Origin: Heliocidaris tuberculata
Taxonomy: Eukaryota; Echinodermata; Echinoidea; Camarodonta; Echinometridae
DNA: 64,000 bases
Direction: 5' to 3'
Assembly (NCBI GenBank): GCA_025618425.1
Contig: CM046838.1
Location: 7,835,655-7,899,654 of the forward strand
Shown here: piece by piece, positions 60,241-64,000 of the stretch
Position numbering within the stretch: position 1 is the stretch's first letter
How the letters are laid out: every line of letters begins with the position of its first letter
The notes under the pieces: model-generated
What the model was told of the DNA's origin: nothing
Seen by the model: only the letters and a program-made list of their open reading frames with translations
The model's database searches: none
Position numbers and translations under genes: made by a program

Positions 60241-63200
60241 GTAAGTACCAACTATCGTCGTAATATTACGTGCATAATGCCAGATTGCCAGAGTTTAAGG
60301 CTTCACCGTCAATTTCCTGACTATGACAGTCATTTTGATAACCATGTTTAAAATCATCATTTAAAATTTCCCCCAGTTCTTTCAATTTAAACTTTCGAGG
60401 AAAGGAGTATTCTCCAAAAAACAGTTACTTTTAATTCTATTTTACTCCCCCATGAGTCACGTTAATGATCACTTGTTTATGAGTGAATATCTATTTATCT
60501 CAGAGTGCTTCTCAAAAGAAAAAAGAGTGACTTTTCACTCCATTTTCATTATATTTTCATTCCCCCGGGGAGTCACGTCAGTGATCACTCGATTCTTTTT
60601 GCTAGAGAGTATTCACTTTGATCATTCAGATCCATAGAATATGCATTCAAATTGGTATGTATATCATAATAACTTCAGTGGTATAGTCCTCCGATACTGT
60701 GCACTTTGTGACAAAAACGTCAAAATAGGCACATAAAGCACATTTGGCTATACTGAGACATCTCAAATTCTGCCCTTGTGCCTGGCCGTGGCGGCCAACA
60801 TTCCCAAATGGCCTCCATTGTGGCACTTTGCATACATGAAAATTCGAAAGTGCAGCTTGTATCATGGTTGATCTAGGAGGTAAATTAGCATGTAACTATA
60901 GATGTTCCTGGGCTGACTGTATTGTCAAAGTATATAGTTTTGTGCCCAATTTGGGAGAAATGGTGCCATTTTAATACACACTTAGTAATGTTAGTCCAAG
61001 ATATAACGATATAATTTCTTTGGCCACTAGACGAAATGGGAGACTTAGAATTCTGCTGTTGACAATATTAGGGGGGGGGGGGGGGAACAAACAAACAATG
61101 AGCCTTGAAACGTTTGAAGGTGAATTTCACTATTTGCCAAATGTGATGTATATATTACAAATACATCCTAGTTTGGGCCAAATTTTAACTTGATGACTAA
61201 ATATTATGAACATGTTTTACCTAAACTTGTTAAGAGCTGAATTTTACACATTTCATTTCGTCAAATGACTTTGAAATTCTATCATAATATACTTTAAGAC
61301 CACTGCTGTAAAACGTAAAAAACAGAAGAGGTAACTATATCAATTTCCAGAAATTATTAAACCCTGAAAAAAAAAAAAATCTGAATATTATTTAGCAAAT
61401 TACCTCCGTAGTCCGTTGTCAAGTGGTAAAAAATAGCCTTTTTGGAAATTTTGTGAGGATTTTTGAAAACATATATTTTTGAAAGATAATGTCATCACTA
61501 AAACTATAGACTAAACGTTGTTTCCAAATTTTAAAATGGGTCTTAAGTCACTTTTCAGGTATATTTAGAATGCTGATTTTGGTCAAATTTTTGAATTTTA
61601 AAGAAAAATACTCTTAACTGCAATGGGGAGAGGAATTCCAAATGTTTGTATAGAAATAATATTGGAAATTACTCTCATGAAAAAAAATAATGCAGAAACA
61701 TATATAATTTAGAGCAAATAAAGGCTTTTATTCATATGTTATTTTACACGTCCTCTACGAGAATTATGAAAAATTGTCTTCTGCTCTGTTGACTGTTTCC
61801 GACAGTGTTGAAGTTGCATCAGTGACGAATAATCGATCAGTGGCAGAATTCATTATATTATATACTTTGAAAATGTGTTGGCACATAGAGTGACAGTCAA
61901 AATCAACAGTGGTTTAAAAAAGGTATCAACAGAGTTAGAATAGTGATGCACCACAATCAACACTGAATGTACAACAAACAATTCTCGTCTTGATAGCTGC
62001 ATCTCTTTTAGTATTGTTTTCCCCTTTTCTCGGTATTCTTTCTCTACATGAATCGTTTCCAAAATTACGATTCATCGCAATGTTATCTGTCATTTAATAC
62101 TGGCGTTATGCTTATAAGGAAAACCTGCCCTTTCCATGAACCTAAAAGTTAATGTACGCCCTTCGGCATGCAACACAAAAAATATAAACTTCCATTCATT
62201 CAACAAGAACCAAAGGAGATAGAAGTTTGTTATACTTTGAGCTACGCATCAAGGTAAATCGTGATATAACATCAGCTCCTCCTTTATTGGATCTCATATT
62301 CAAATTTAGGTAGATAATTTCTTTCGAATCTCATACAGCTGCGAAATCTACCATGTCTACACAAGTGACTGTATTCAACAAGTGTGCCAATTTTCTTTTA
62401 AAGCAAATTGAGATATCAAAATATGTTGAGCTATTATAAGAATTCCCCTCTCCATCTTGCTAAACGATCTCGCACTCTCTCTCAGTCTCTATCTTTCTTT
62501 CTTTCTTTCTTTCTTTCCTTCATTTTCTTCGTTTTCTTTGTCGTCTTCTTCTTCTTCTTCTTCTTCTTCTTCTTCTTCTTCTTCTTCTTCTTCTTCTCCT
62601 CCTCCTCCTCCTTCTTCTTCTTCTATTTATTCTCTTCATTTTCCCCTTTCTTTCTTTTAATCCCCCTTTTTTAAAATTCAAATTATGTTGTCAATTTCAG
62701 AACGAAATGAATATCTTCCAGTATACATGTACTTGGAAATGTATTACAGGATATACGGTACATGTATTTGACACCAATAAGAACACCTTGAAACAATGTT
62801 TTGTATGATATTTGGCAAATTTGGTCTGACAACCCCTCCCCCCCCCCCGCCCTCTCAATGCCCATGGTCTAAAGTGTTAATTCTTTATCATATTGATAAT
62901 ACTTCCATTTAAAAGTCTTTACAGAAAGATGGATGTAATATGCTAATTTCAGATTATATACTATCATAATTATGAGATGATGGAAGCCCTAAACGAAACA
63001 CGCTGAAAAACAGCCAAGGTATACGTTACTATGATTATGACAAAAGAGAGAAAAAATGTTTTAATATATACGTATTCTATACAAAATATTTCATTCATAG
63101 TGAATCGAATGGAGTTGAAAAACACAAGAATTACATGTAATTTGGATTTTGGAGAAAGTGAAGGATATAGAGAAAAAGAGAGTTTAGTGATGTAGATGGG

Positions 63201-63500
63201 GAATTCTGATAGCACATTGATATAAAAACAAAATAATTTTAACTAATACTGCGATTTATAATAATCAAAGAGTACACTTTAACATTTCCTATACATGCAG
63301 TCAATCACTAACGAAGATGTATTTCACAGCTTCATGAGATTTGAAAGAAATTAATGTGAGTGTTATGAGGTCCACGGACGAATGCAGGTGCTGATGCTAT
63401 AAGCTTAAAGGGGGTACCCAATGCTGAAACAATGTTAGTTCATTTAAAAGATCATGATTTTATTAGCAGAAAATCATCTGCCTTAAGTTTTTTAAAAATT
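60241..63500. other. Lectin gene intron 3 (open end), no exon recognised
   Basis: AT-rich sequence with a G run near 61072-61085, a (TTC)n-rich run at 62540-62625 and a C run near 62830. I looked for the missing part of the lectin domain on the plus strand and saw none. Confidence 0.55.
62500..62626. repeat. (CTTT)n and (TTC)n microsatellite
   Basis: CTTT repeats followed by about 22 TTC units and a few TCC units. Confidence 0.95.
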
Positions 63501-63574
63501 CGTGTTGCCAGAAAAATCCCCGAAATATGGTAAGACTTCAGGATATTTTGGCCCCTCAGCTGTGTCCCAATTTC

Positions 63575-63720
63575 AGCTAGGTAACCACAATGACGTCAAA
63601 GTGGTTACCCAGGTTCGCGTATTGCAGATGTGTTGCGCGCTAGACTGTACAAAATGCATTACACCTTGCGCGCATTTTGCTATAATTGCGCGACAAGGTA
63701 ACCACTTTGACGTCATTGCA
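63575..63720. mobile_element. Short GC-rich inverted-repeat element
   Basis: AATGACGTCAAAGTGGTTACC near 63591-63611 is exactly mirrored near 63698-63718, around a GCGCGC-rich centre. Confidence 0.65.
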
Positions 63721-63730
63721 CTCTTAAAAA

Positions 63731-63960
63731 AGTTGGGCAAAAAAATGCCCAATTTTTAACCAACACTGGGCAACATACTGTCCACACAACTTTTGGTTAA
63801 AATTTGCCCAACTGATGTTGGGCAATCCATTTACTATGTTGTTGGGCAAATTAAATTGCCCATCAGTTGGTGACCCATTAGATTTTACCCAACTCTACAA
63901 TTGCCCAACTGTTGGTTATATTCTCAGTTGGGTAATTATTGCCCAACCAATCTTACCAAC
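63731..63960. repeat. Cluster of TTGGGCAA / TTGCCCAA half-sites
   Basis: At least ten copies of GTTGGGCAA or TTGCCCAAC in both orientations with variable spacing, forming an irregular palindromic cluster that may continue past the window. Confidence 0.8.
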
Positions 63961-64000
63961 CCTCTATTTGTTCAGCTGTTTAGTAACAAATATCATGTGG

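Overview
The window looks like nuclear genomic DNA of a marine invertebrate, most likely an echinoderm and probably a sea urchin. It is AT-rich, has many short exons with GT/AG introns, hundreds of short dispersed repeats and MITE-like inverted repeats, tRNA-derived SINEs, and countless ACATGTA/TACATG motifs. The species call is an inference; the eukaryotic intron-exon structure is seen directly. There are no bacterial genes, CRISPR arrays or rRNA genes.

Region 1 (about 575-34330, plus strand) holds the 3' part of one large gene for a receptor-type protein tyrosine phosphatase. I resolved 24 exons whose splice phases all agree. They encode about 1226 residues: one Ig-like domain, three FN3 domains, one membrane segment, a proline-rich tyrosine-containing juxtamembrane region, an intact catalytic phosphatase domain D1 (WPD loop, HCSAGVGRTG loop) and a second domain D2 that keeps the Cys and Arg of the signature loop but lacks the WPD aspartate. 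D2 resembles the R2B subfamily (PTPRK/M/T/U). The start codon, signal peptide and any further N-terminal domains lie left of the window.

Region 2 (34330-43300) is the 3' UTR and a long intergenic stretch of repeats: a 540-bp tandem duplication, several inverted-repeat elements, a hairpin next to a (TA)n tract, two SINEs and large trinucleotide microsatellites.

Region 3 (about 43310-53105) is a tandem duplication of a 4.5-5.2 kb unit. Each copy carries a promoter-like region and a first exon encoding a start methionine and signal peptide. The TATA box is intact in the upstream copy and altered in the downstream copy, and one MITE insertion is present in only one copy with a clean target-site duplication.

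Region 4 (52542-60240 and beyond, plus strand) continues this second gene with two exons that encode the first two thirds of a C-type lectin-like domain; the rest lies right of the window. Its second coding intron contains a 1.9-kb fold-back element with nested inverted repeats around a 23-bp satellite array. The last 3.8 kb holds repeats only.

Functionally, the two loci look like neighbouring cell-surface or secreted recognition genes: one a receptor phosphatase with adhesion-type ectodomains, the other a lectin-domain protein that could itself be the start of another multidomain receptor.
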